Source of the DNA: Lignipirellula cremea
GTDB taxonomy: Bacteria; Planctomycetota; Planctomycetia; Pirellulales; Pirellulaceae
DNA length: 64,000 nucleotides
Assembly (NCBI RefSeq): GCF_007751035.1
Contig: NZ_CP036433.1
Coordinates: 372,001-436,000 of the forward strand
Direction of reading: 5' to 3'
A model generated the notes under the pieces. The model worked only from the letters and a program-made list of their open reading frames with translations. It searched no databases and was not told the DNA's origin. Shown piece after piece: positions 35,940 to 44,900 of the stretch (position 1 is the stretch's first letter; every line of letters starts with the position of its first letter). A program made the translations under genes and the position numbers.

Positions 35940-37415
35940 TCAGGGAAGCTGATCGGGCAGGATTTTCCCCGTGGGTGAACGCGGCAAGGCGTCGACGATC
36001 GTCACCTGCTGCGGACGTTTGTAATAGACAAGCTGCTGCACGCAGTGCTGCCGAATGGCCATCTCGTCGATGGCGCCCTCGACGGCGACCGCAACTTTGA
36101 CGATCTGCGTGCCGGTGCGATGTTCGCCGGCGTAGGCTTTGACTTCTTTCACGCCGGGCATGGCGGCGATCGCTTCTTCGACTTCACAGGGGGTCACCTT
36201 CAGGCCGGCGACGTTGATCAGTTCGCTGTTACGGCCGCGGAGCACAATGGCGCCGTCGTCGTCAAGGCGGGCAAGGTCGCCCGTTTCAAACCAGCCGTCT
36301 TCCAGGGGCTGCAGGATGTTGCCGTCATCGTCCAGATAGCCCAGCATCATCGACGACGATCGCACATGCAGCTTGCCAATATCCGGACCCAGGCGTTCGC
36401 CGTCGGGGTGGGGCCAGACTTCGACTTCCACGCCGTTCATGGCGGGGCCGACGCGGCCGTCGGTCTCGTTCCCGTCGGCGATGGTGGAGACAGAGATCCC
36501 ACCCGTCTCCGTCGTGCCGTACAAAGGGCACACGACCACGCCGGTGGCTTCGCGAAAAATTTCACTGGCCCGGCGGGGCAGCATGGAGCCGGCCGCCAGC
36601 AGCCAGCGCAAACGGCGGAACTTGTCGCCCGCTCCGTACGACAGCAGCTCCAGCATGGCGGGCGCCGAGGGGACGATGGTGAGCGGGTGATCGAGCAGCG
36701 CCTGGTGCAGCAGCTTGACGCTGAACCGCGAGGTGCTGACGATGCTGGCTCCGGTCAGAAGCGGCGTCATCACGCTCATGCCGTAGCCATAGGCATGGCT
36801 CATCGGCGGAATGGCCGCAATGCAGTCCTCGGCGGTGATCTGCATCGTTTCGGCGTAGTGCCGGGCTTCTTCCATGGCGGCAAAGCCGGGCCGCAGCGCC
36901 AGTTTGGGCAGACCGGTCGAACCGGAAGTCGGGTGCAGCGGCACGCCCCGTAGCGTCGGGCCCGTCAGGGCGTCGAGATCGATCGCCAGCTGGCCCCAGT
37001 GCAGAACTTCATCGCCAAACGTCAGTGAGGTTGAGACCTTTTCAATCTCTGCGCAATCGGCGGCCTGCGATGCTTCGGTCGCCAGGAAACGCACGCCAAA
37101 CCGCATGGCGTAGCGCTGCAGCTCCGCCGTGGGCGTTTTGAAATGCAACAACAAAGGGGACGCATCGCAGGCCAGCACGGCCGCCAGCATGGCGACAAAG
37201 CCAGGGCCGTTAGGCAGAGCGACCAGGACCTTGTCGCCCGGCTCCAGCCCCTGCTGACGCAGCTGCAGCGTCAACGCTTCCCGGCCCTGATGGAACGCAT
37301 CAGGGCGCAGCGTCGTTCCCTTGTCGAGGTCGACCATGACTCCCCGGTAACGCTCGACTGCGTCGAGAATAGGAGCCGCGCTCAACCGCTCGCCCTGGGT
37401 CAACGCACCAGACAC
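35940..37415 (-). CDS. Adenylate-forming acyl ligase (AMP-binding, acyl-CoA/ACP synthetase-like)
   Basis: 491 residues with all core motifs of the ANL superfamily: A3 'HPTSGSTGLPKLALRPG', A5 'YGTTETGG', A7-A8 'FETGDLARLDDDGAIVLRGR' (core TGD-------GR) and 'VAGLKVTPCEVEEAI', and the A10 lysine in 'PRSPTGKILPDQL'. It should activate a carboxylic acid as acyl-AMP and load it onto CoA or an ACP. There is no carrier domain in the protein itself, so it may load one of the megasynthase ACPs or supply CoA ester to the condensation-type protein. Its start overlaps the aminotransferase 3' end by 16 bp. Confidence 0.85.
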   Translation of the reverse strand: MSGALTQGERLSAAPILDAVERYRGVMVDLDKGTTLRPDAFHQGREALTLQLRQQGLEPGDKVLVALPNGPGFVAMLAAVLACDASPLLLHFKTPTAELQRYAMRFGVRFLATEASQAADCAEIEKVSTSLTFGDEVLHWGQLAIDLDALTGPTLRGVPLHPTSGSTGLPKLALRPGFAAMEEARHYAETMQITAEDCIAAIPPMSHAYGYGMSVMTPLLTGASIVSTSRFSVKLLHQALLDHPLTIVPSAPAMLELLSYGAGDKFRRLRWLLAAGSMLPRRASEIFREATGVVVCPLYGTTETGGISVSTIADGNETDGRVGPAMNGVEVEVWPHPDGERLGPDIGKLHVRSSSMMLGYLDDDGNILQPLEDGWFETGDLARLDDDGAIVLRGRNSELINVAGLKVTPCEVEEAIAAMPGVKEVKAYAGEHRTGTQIVKVAVAVEGAIDEMAIRQHCVQQLVYYKRPQQVTIVDALPRSPTGKILPDQLP

Positions 37416-38764
37416 GTTTGCACTCCTTCTTCCACGTGTTCCAGGACCTGGTCGATATCGTCGGTCGTATGGGCGGTCGACAGGAACATCGGCTCGAACT
37501 GGTTGGGGTGGAAGTACACGCCCGCGTTCTGCATGAAATGCTGGAACTGGATATAGCTTTCAAAGTCACAGTGCTGGCGGACATCGCGGTAATTGGCCAG
37601 CGGGGCCACTTCGCCCTTGGTCAGCATGATCGACAGCAACGGCCCGCACGAGACGGCCTGGTGCGGCACGCCGTGACGGGTCATGATCTCGTCGATGCCG
37701 CCAACCAGCCGGGCGGTGATGGTTTCCAGGGCCGGGTAGATGTTTTCCCGGTCCGCCAGCACGGCGTCGAGCACCGCTTCGGTCGACGACATGACGACCG
37801 CATTGCCGGAGAACACGCCGCCGTGGAACAGCGGGCCGCTGACGATCTGCTCCATCAGCTCTTTCGAAGCGCCAAAAGCGCTGACCGGATAGCCGCCGCC
37901 GATCGCTTTGGAAACCACGGTGATGTCGGGCGTCACCAGGAAGCGTTCCTGGGCTCCGCCGGCCGCCACGCGCAGCCCGGTGATGACTTCGTCGAACAGC
38001 AGCAGCACGCCGTGATCCAGCGTGAGTTCCCGGACCGCCTGCAGGTAGCCTTCCTGCGGCAGGACCAGGCCGGCGTTCGCCATGACGGGCTCCATGATCA
38101 CGCCAGCGACTTCCGAGCCGTGCCGGGCCAGGCAGCGTTCCAGCGCGTCGAGGTCGTTCCACTGGCAGACGATGACCTCGTCGATGCCGCTGGACATGCC
38201 GGTGGTGCCGGGAATGGCGGGACCGAACCCTTCGGCCGGCAGTTCGCTCAGGGGGGCATGGTAGCGATTAAAGACGGCCTCGCTCCAGCCATGATAATGC
38301 CCTTCAAACATGATCAGTTTGCGACGCCCGGTGGCGGTGCGGGCCAGTCGTACGGCCGAGGCGCAGGCTTCGGTGCCGGAGTTGGCAAAGCGGAGCAGCT
38401 CCATGCTGGGGAACAACTGCTGGAGCTTTTCGGCAGCACGGATGGTGATCTCGGTCGGAAAGCCGAGTTGGCTGCCGCGTTCGCTGATCTGTTTGACGAC
38501 CGCCTTGATCACATGCGGGGCGCAGTGTCCAAACAGGAGCGGTCCGTACGACATGTTGAGGTCGATGTATTCTCGACCGGCCACATCCCACACATGGCTC
38601 CCCAGGGCTCGATCCGCCACCAGAGGAATATGATAGGGCAGAACACGCATGGTGCTGCTGTCGCCGCCGGCGATGCTGCGGCGACCGCGTTCCAGCATCT
38701 GCTGGCACGCGTCGCTGGAACCATTCGTGGGGGCTTCAGGCAGGATCGATTTTTGCGATTTCAT
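37400..38764 (-). CDS. Class III PLP aminotransferase (glutamate-1-semialdehyde aminomutase-like)
   Basis: 454 residues. 'RFANSGTEACASAVRLART' forms the PLP phosphate-binding region, 'LLLFDEVITGLR' holds the Asp that contacts the PLP ring, and the Schiff-base lysine is Lys286 in 'VVSKAIGGGYPVSAFG'. HemL itself carries out haem synthesis, but this copy sits inside the megasynthase operon, and relatives serve as amination domains or enzymes in polyketide and lipopeptide pathways. Here it most plausibly converts a chain-end aldehyde made by the thioester-reductase-like protein into an amine. A housekeeping HemL role cannot be excluded without the rest of the genome. Confidence 0.82.
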   Translation of the reverse strand: MKSQKSILPEAPTNGSSDACQQMLERGRRSIAGGDSSTMRVLPYHIPLVADRALGSHVWDVAGREYIDLNMSYGPLLFGHCAPHVIKAVVKQISERGSQLGFPTEITIRAAEKLQQLFPSMELLRFANSGTEACASAVRLARTATGRRKLIMFEGHYHGWSEAVFNRYHAPLSELPAEGFGPAIPGTTGMSSGIDEVIVCQWNDLDALERCLARHGSEVAGVIMEPVMANAGLVLPQEGYLQAVRELTLDHGVLLLFDEVITGLRVAAGGAQERFLVTPDITVVSKAIGGGYPVSAFGASKELMEQIVSGPLFHGGVFSGNAVVMSSTEAVLDAVLADRENIYPALETITARLVGGIDEIMTRHGVPHQAVSCGPLLSIMLTKGEVAPLANYRDVRQHCDFESYIQFQHFMQNAGVYFHPNQFEPMFLSTAHTTDDIDQVLEHVEEGVQTCLVR

Positions 38765-38813
38765 AGTTCTTCTCGTTTCGGGAACCCATTTCTCGGGGAA
38801 TTGATTGTCAAAA

Positions 38814-40295
38814 CTAATGGGAAAAAAGGTCGGAAAACAATCGTTTCAAATCCTGTGCGTCAGGGGCCGCGCCAGCCACAACCAGCCGTCCACTGTCGAT
38901 GGCGCGATCCCATCCCAGCTGGCCTTGCGCCAGTTGTTCAAAGCTGTCGGCCGATAAATAACAGCTCAGGCCGTTGTCGGCGCCCAGGCCGATCTGCGCC
39001 CCCACCAGCTGTTCCTGCTGGACCAGCAGCCGCCACTGGCCGCCGCCGCGTCCGCAAACTTCAAGATTCACCGAGCGACCCGGGCCGCCGGTGAAAGTCT
39101 GCCCGGTCGGCAGGCGCTGCCCGGCCGCCAGCCATTTCTGCAGTCGCCCCTGTACTGTTTGCTGCGGGGTGACGGTTGCTTCACGAGGCCAGCCGAAGTT
39201 GGTCTGCAGGGCGAACGCGATCAGGCGATCCATCACGACCCGATCGATCGCCGGGCAAGGCAGATGCGGCAGGGCCGCTTCCGTCCGCGTGCTGTCGAAG
39301 TCGGGGTCGTTGCTCCAGTACGACTGGTAGATTTTCATCTGCTCGCGGAACGAAGCGACCATCTCTTCGGTCGCCGCCATGCCGCTGGCCGGCGCCGGGT
39401 TTTCTTCCGCCAGCTGGGCCAGCGCGGCAGCAATGGAAAACACCATGTCCGCCACCGTGGAAGGATGCGGATTGGTCAGGTGGTACGTGTGACCGTGCAG
39501 TTCGGGCCGCGCCACAATCTCGGTAATGGCGGCCGACACCCAGTCCACCGGCACCAGGTTTTTGTGCTCGCTGCCATCCAGCGACAGGCCTCCCAGCCAG
39601 TCCCCTTCGGCGATCGTTTCCCACGGGACCGAGCGGATCAGCGTATGCAGCAGGCGGAGCGGGCTGTAGAAACCATGGTAAGAAGTGGTGTAGCCGGTCT
39701 GCGAATCGCCGACGATGATCGACGGACGATGCACGGTGACCTGGTCCAGAAAGTCGGCGCCCCGGACTTCCTTCTCGGACGCCGTTTTGGTTTTCTCGTA
39801 GTCGTTCCCCAGCACCTGGCCGACGTCCAGTTCGCTTTCCAGGATGCGGCCGCGGCGCTCGCCGCACACATAGGCCGTCGAGACCTGGTGATAACGCCTG
39901 ATGCCGGCCTGGCGGCACAGTTCCAGCACATGCCGGGTGCCTTGCACGTTGCTCCTGAAGGGTTCGCCCTGGGGGTCGCTGGGATCGTCGGCGTAAAAGG
40001 TCAGCGAGGCGGCCGAGTGCAGCACCTGGTCGCAGTTTTCGGTCGTCCAGCGGAGATCCTCTTCGCTCAGTCCCAGTCCGGGCTGCGAGATATCGCCGCT
40101 GAGCACCATCGGCCGCACCAGTTCCCGGCCCAGGACGCGCTCCCAGTACACGATCGCCGTCTCAATCCGCTGCGCCGCTGTTTCATGGCGCGAAGGTCGC
40201 ACCACCACCGCCAGCGGTATTCGGGCCAGACTCAAATCGCGAAGCAGGTACCGGCCCAGCAGGCCCGTAGCGCCGGTCAACAACAAATAACCCAT
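38814..40295 (-). CDS. Thioester-reductase-like extended SDR fused to SCP2-like domain
   Basis: 493 residues. The N-terminal about 360 are an extended SDR of the thioester-reductase/male-sterility type: NAD(P) loop 'LLLTGATGLLGRYLL', 'SNVQGTRHVLELC', and the catalytic YxxxK at Tyr166-Lys170 ('NDYEKTKTASEK'). Residues about 385-493 look like an SCP2 sterol-carrier/lipid-binding domain ('CYLSADSFEQLAQGQL', 'AIDSGRLVVAGAAPDAQDLKRLF'). Predicted job: NAD(P)H-dependent reduction of an ACP- or CoA-bound long chain to an aldehyde or alcohol, with the SCP2 part holding the greasy substrate. It has no ACP of its own and would act in trans on the megasynthase, which lacks a thioesterase. Confidence 0.75.
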   Translation of the reverse strand: MGYLLLTGATGLLGRYLLRDLSLARIPLAVVVRPSRHETAAQRIETAIVYWERVLGRELVRPMVLSGDISQPGLGLSEEDLRWTTENCDQVLHSAASLTFYADDPSDPQGEPFRSNVQGTRHVLELCRQAGIRRYHQVSTAYVCGERRGRILESELDVGQVLGNDYEKTKTASEKEVRGADFLDQVTVHRPSIIVGDSQTGYTTSYHGFYSPLRLLHTLIRSVPWETIAEGDWLGGLSLDGSEHKNLVPVDWVSAAITEIVARPELHGHTYHLTNPHPSTVADMVFSIAAALAQLAEENPAPASGMAATEEMVASFREQMKIYQSYWSNDPDFDSTRTEAALPHLPCPAIDRVVMDRLIAFALQTNFGWPREATVTPQQTVQGRLQKWLAAGQRLPTGQTFTGGPGRSVNLEVCGRGGGQWRLLVQQEQLVGAQIGLGADNGLSCYLSADSFEQLAQGQLGWDRAIDSGRLVVAGAAPDAQDLKRLFSDLFSH

Positions 40296-40355
40296 GAAAA
40301 TTCCTTCGTTCCGACAACAAATCTCGACAGCCGATGGGCGAAAGGGGCGGAGCGA

Positions 40356-41120
40356 TTAAATGTGGATCGCAGCTCCGCCGTCGATGGTGAGCGTTTCGCC
40401 TTGAATCATGTCGGACAGCGGACTCGACAGGAACAGCACCGAGTTGGCGACGTCGTCGATGGTCAGCATCCGCTCGCCCGTCATCGTTTTATCCTTCCGG
40501 TGCGAGAACATATCGCCCGCGTTGGGCAGGCGTTTGGTCGAGTCGGTTTCCACCAGGCCGGACTTCACAATGTTCACGTTCACGCCGCGGTCGCCCACTT
40601 CCAGCGTCAAGTGCCGGGCCAGGCTTTCCACCGCCGCTTTGGAGCTGCCGATCAGGCCGTACCAGGGCAACGCCATATCCGAGCCGTGGCTGCTGAGGGC
40701 GACGACCTTGCCGCGGCCCTGGCTTTTTTCCAGCAGCGGCATCGCCGACTGCACCAGGTACAGAAGCGCCAGCACGTTGGTCTGGAAGGTGTTGTCGAAG
40801 TGGCGCACGTTAGAGGCCAGCAGCGGACGGAAGCCGCCGGTCGCCGCGTTGCTGACGACGATATCCAGTCGCCCGATCGTCTGCGTGATGTACTCGAACA
40901 TCGACTGCACGTCGTCTTCCTGGCTGACGTCGGCCTTGATCACCCAGGCCTGGCGGCCCAGGTTCAGGATCGCTTGCGCCGTTTCCAGGGCGGCCGTCCG
41001 CGAGGTCACATAGTTCACAATCACGTCGGCTCCCGCTTCCGCCAGGCGGATGGCGCAGGCCCGGCCCAGGCCGCGTGAGCTGCCGGAAACCAGGGCGACT
41101 TTTCCCGAAAGATCAATCAT
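40356..41120 (-). CDS. fabL: FabL-type enoyl-ACP reductase (SDR)
   Basis: 254 residues. The Rossmann loop is 'VSGSSRGLGRA'. The catalytic spacing is Tyr154-x6-Lys161 ('WYGLIGSSKAA'), which separates enoyl reductases of the FabI/FabL type from the YxxxK ketoreductases (FabG). Further FabL-like features are the long 'VKSGLVETDSTKRLPNAGDMF' segment (core G--TD--K--PN) and the ending 'DMIQGETLTIDGG'. It should reduce trans-2-enoyl-ACP with NADPH. The megasynthase has KR and DH domains but no ER domain, so this enzyme can supply the last reduction in trans. A general fatty-acid-synthesis role is the alternative. Confidence 0.8.
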   Translation of the reverse strand: MIDLSGKVALVSGSSRGLGRACAIRLAEAGADVIVNYVTSRTAALETAQAILNLGRQAWVIKADVSQEDDVQSMFEYITQTIGRLDIVVSNAATGGFRPLLASNVRHFDNTFQTNVLALLYLVQSAMPLLEKSQGRGKVVALSSHGSDMALPWYGLIGSSKAAVESLARHLTLEVGDRGVNVNIVKSGLVETDSTKRLPNAGDMFSHRKDKTMTGERMLTIDDVANSVLFLSSPLSDMIQGETLTIDGGAAIHI

Positions 41121-41278
41121 GGGTTGCTACTCTCTGAAACTCGCTGAAGGTCGGATATGAGGGGGCTCAAGGCGTGAACCGCTGGCTGCAGCCGTTCCAC
41201 GCCGTCGCGGGCAAGGGTAATTCGGTCGAAGGTTAAAACACGTGAGGGATTGAAAAGGCGGATCAAAACGCGGGCGGA

Positions 41279-41992
41279 CTACAGGCAAAGTTCCGCCGCG
41301 ACGGACTGGCCGGCGGGCGAACGGTCGCCAGGACCCGGCAGGTACACGACCGCGGCGGTCTGGCCGTCGATCGTTTGCACGGATCCCTGCAGGCCCAGCA
41401 ACGGCCGGCCGTGGTAATGGCATTGGGGACTTGTGGCGGGGTTAAACTGCAACTCAATCGCCCGCGGCGTCCAGGGCTCGCCCTGGTTGCAGGCTTTGTA
41501 AATGGCTTCTTTCAGCGACCATAGCTGGGCCGTACGCACTGTCGGAGCTGCGTTCAACCAGGCCTGTTCTGCAGGGGTGAACCAGAGCTGGCGAAAATGC
41601 TCAGAACGATCGGCCGCGTCGGTCAGGTCGGCGCCGACTTGCCAGCGGTCCCGATCAACGACCGCCGCCAGCACGCCGCGGGTGCTATGGGACAGGGTCA
41701 ACCGCCAGCGGGACGGCCGGCCTTGCACCTGGACCTGCGGAGCCAGCCCGCGTCCCTGCGCATCACGCGTGAGGATTTCGATCTGCGCCAGCGACGTGGC
41801 GCCCGCCAGAGCGGCCAGCGTTTCTTTCGCCAGACGACGTCCCTGCAGCCATTGTTGCCGGCGCTGGGGATCGCGGAACAACTCCAGTTCACGCAACTCG
41901 CCCGGCGCTAACCAGGCGGCGCTCGGCTTCAGGGAGCCTGCCGTCCAGCGGCGACTGGCGCAGTAGCGGACAACTCGCAGCGGTGCGGTCAT
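41279..41992 (-). CDS. Sfp-type 4'-phosphopantetheinyl transferase
   Basis: 237 residues. The magnesium-binding motif 'VGADLTD' (usually GIDIE/GVDIE) and the diagnostic 'WSLKEAIYKA' are both present, with 'LSHSTRGVLAAV' upstream as the conserved His region. It moves the phosphopantetheine arm from CoA to the serine of carrier proteins, which is needed to activate the four ACPs of the megasynthase. Its start overlaps the megasynthase stop by 4 bp (ATGA), so the two are translationally coupled and almost certainly work together. Confidence 0.9.
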   Translation of the reverse strand: MTAPLRVVRYCASRRWTAGSLKPSAAWLAPGELRELELFRDPQRRQQWLQGRRLAKETLAALAGATSLAQIEILTRDAQGRGLAPQVQVQGRPSRWRLTLSHSTRGVLAAVVDRDRWQVGADLTDAADRSEHFRQLWFTPAEQAWLNAAPTVRTAQLWSLKEAIYKACNQGEPWTPRAIELQFNPATSPQCHYHGRPLLGLQGSVQTIDGQTAAVVYLPGPGDRSPAGQSVAAELCL

Positions 41993-44900
41993 GACGACGT
42001 CCCTCCCTGCGGCAGGATCACATTACGGTAACCGATCGCCTGCACGATCACGTCGCCCTGGTCGCCCAGCACGGTGAAGTCGTAGCAGGCGGCCTCGCTC
42101 GTTCTTTCCCGCGCGGTCAGATAAACGCAGCACGTTTCGCCCGGTCGCGGCGAACGGCCCAGTTCCAGCCGATCAATGCCCAGCGGCAGGCTGATGGCGT
42201 GGTCCCCCTGCAGGTACAAATGCACTCCGCAAACGTAAAAGGCTCCATCGAGCACGATCGACGGCACGATCCAGTCCTGCGCCCGGCCGTCGCCGACCAG
42301 CTCCGCCAGCGGCAAGGCCGTGATTCGTCCCCAGCCGGTGTTCGCCTGGAAATGAATCCCGTTCAGGCCCCGCATCACGGCCCCGTGATAAATGAGCGAG
42401 TCTTCCAGGTAAGTAAACGGCGTCCACTCCGTCGGCGGAGCCGGCGTGTCGCTGGCCCGGGACGGCGCCGCCGTACCGGTCTGCACGCGACCCTTCAGAT
42501 AAGGACGCTGCGGGTGGAGCACCTTGCCGGCCCGATTGGCGAAGTCGCACGACAGCAAGCACTGCAGGAAACCGTCGGCCGGATCCGGCGCGGCGGAAGC
42601 CTGGGCGACGGCGGCCCGGTCGGTGTGGAACATCAGGCCGTCGACCATTTGCACCTGTTCAAACGCGATGACAGGCTGCTGCGAGGCGGCGCGGGCCGCC
42701 TGGGCCAATGCTTCCAGGCCGATCACTCCCGGCAGCAACGGCTTGCCGCGCAGGCAATGTTCCCGCAGGAATGCGTCGGCGGTCGGATCCAGCGGGATCT
42801 GCACCGTCGTACGTTCGGCGTCGACCTGCGGGTTGACCGCCAGCGAAGTCGGCCCTGCGGCGGCTGATGAAGAGACTGAAGAATCGGCTCCCGGCGAGGG
42901 AGCGACCGGCTCTGTGCTGCCGGGAACATAGTCGCCCAGCGGACGTTGCTCTTCCGGATAAAACATCGAGTAGAAGTCGCCAAAGGTGTACAGCACCTCG
43001 CTGCTGGGCAGCCCTGCGGCCAGCTCCTGTTCCAGCCGACGAACGCCTTCTTCCGGCAGCATGTATTTCATGTTGAGCACCGACTTGGGCCCAAAGGCGA
43101 ACCGCGGCTGGGTCGCCATGCCGGACCCTTCCCAGGACTCCCAGTGAATCGTGGCGGAGCGGCAGTCGGGTCGCAGGCGAGGTAACCAGTCGATGACCTT
43201 GCTCATGGCGTCGTTGCCGGCGGCGTAGTCGGTCAGACCGTTCCCGCCAAAGCGACCGCTGATGGAACCAAAGCCGATGCAGTGCGTGAGCGGATCGTTT
43301 TTGGTCGCCGCCAGCAGGTGCAGCAGCCCGTCGAACTTGGTAGCGATCAAACGCTCGACAAACTCCAGCCGCTTGTTCTCAAAGCGTCCCTGGTCGATCA
43401 GTCCGGCCCCGTGCAGGATGCCGCTGATGGGACCGTCGGCCGCATGGATGGCGGCGACCGCCTGTTTCACGGCCTGGCGATCGGTAATGTCGCACGCATG
43501 GTAGGTCGCTTCGACGCCGTCGCTGGCGATCTGCTGCAGGGTCGCGTGGATCTCGCGATCTTTCATCACGCGATCCCACGCCTCGGACGGCGAACGTCCC
43601 TGGGCGATCGCCTCGCGGGTGAGCTGTTTCTTGTAGGCGGAGATTTCCTCCGGGCTGAAGTCACGCCAGGGAGCATCGGCCAGCGGAGCCGGACTCTTCC
43701 CCAGCAGATGCAGCTTCCAGCCGTAACGCCGGGCCAGTTCCCGGGCGGCGATGGACGTAATCCCGCGGGCCCCGCCCGTCGCCACCCAGACGCCGCCTTG
43801 CGGAATCGCGGCGCCGGCGCGCGGCTGCGGCAGGGCCGGAATCGGACGGATGACGCGGCGTTGCTGGTTCGACCAGCAGACCTCGACTTCGGGCTCGCTG
43901 GCAGCCAGCTCCCGCAGCACCTGGTCGGCCAGTTCCCCGACCGGTTCGGCCGGCGGGAAGTCGAACACCTTGCAGCGAACTTTGTGCGTGTCCCGGCGGG
44001 ACGTTTCAATGTGGATCGCTTTGACCAGACCCGCCAGCGCGCCGCCTTCGGGCAGCACGGCCGGGGTGTGGAAACCGAAATCGCCGCCCAGCGAGAGAAC
44101 GGCCGCCAGGGTGGCCTGACCCGCATCGTCCTGCGCCAGGTGCAGCTGCCGCCAGCGCTGGCTGACCGCGAACGGCTTGAGAACCCCTTCTCGGAGTCGC
44201 TCGCCTGCCACGCCTTCGGCCAACAGATCGACTGGAGCCTGGTCGCGGCCCGTCATCAGTAAAAGCATGCCAGCTGGCTGCTGTTCCCATTGCTGCTGGA
44301 GCGCGGCCAATGTCTCTTCGATGGCGGCCTGCGACGAGAACCGCACGACCGCAGCAGAAGCCTGGTGCAGGCGTTGTTCGAGCGCGTCGGCGGCGGGACC
44401 TTCGCCATAGATCCAGACGGCCGAGTCAAAACGGGGCGCCGACGGCCCATTCGCCGGTAGCGGAGCCGCCACAGTCCGCAGCTCACAGCGGTACGTCTGC
44501 AGGTCTACGTCGTCCGCCAATACGGGCGGCGTTACTGCTGCTGCCTTGGCCACCGGAGCAAGGGCAGCCGGATGCACGCCGTTGACCGCATGGGATCCAT
44601 TCGCGACATACGAACCCTTCGCGGCATACGAACCATTGACCGCATGCGACCCGTTCACGGCTGGAGCGCCGTGGACGTCTTTTGACGGTGGGACTGGTGC
44701 GCTGGGGGCGGCCGGTTGCGATGCGTTGGAACTGCCGCCGCTGCGGCTGACGAAACGATCGCCATCCATTTCCAGGCCTTCGGCAAAGCGTTCCCAGTGG
44801 TGGGCCTGGGTGATCATCACTTCGGCCTCGCCCGAGTCGGCGACCAGTTCGCGAAGGAAGTGGGCGATGCCTTCCTGCAGCGGCATCAGGCAGAGGTCGC

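Noticed and set aside
44573-44655. CRISPR-like short repeats
   Set aside because: The repeats are contiguous, in frame and encode a hexapeptide linker; there are no spacers and no cas genes.
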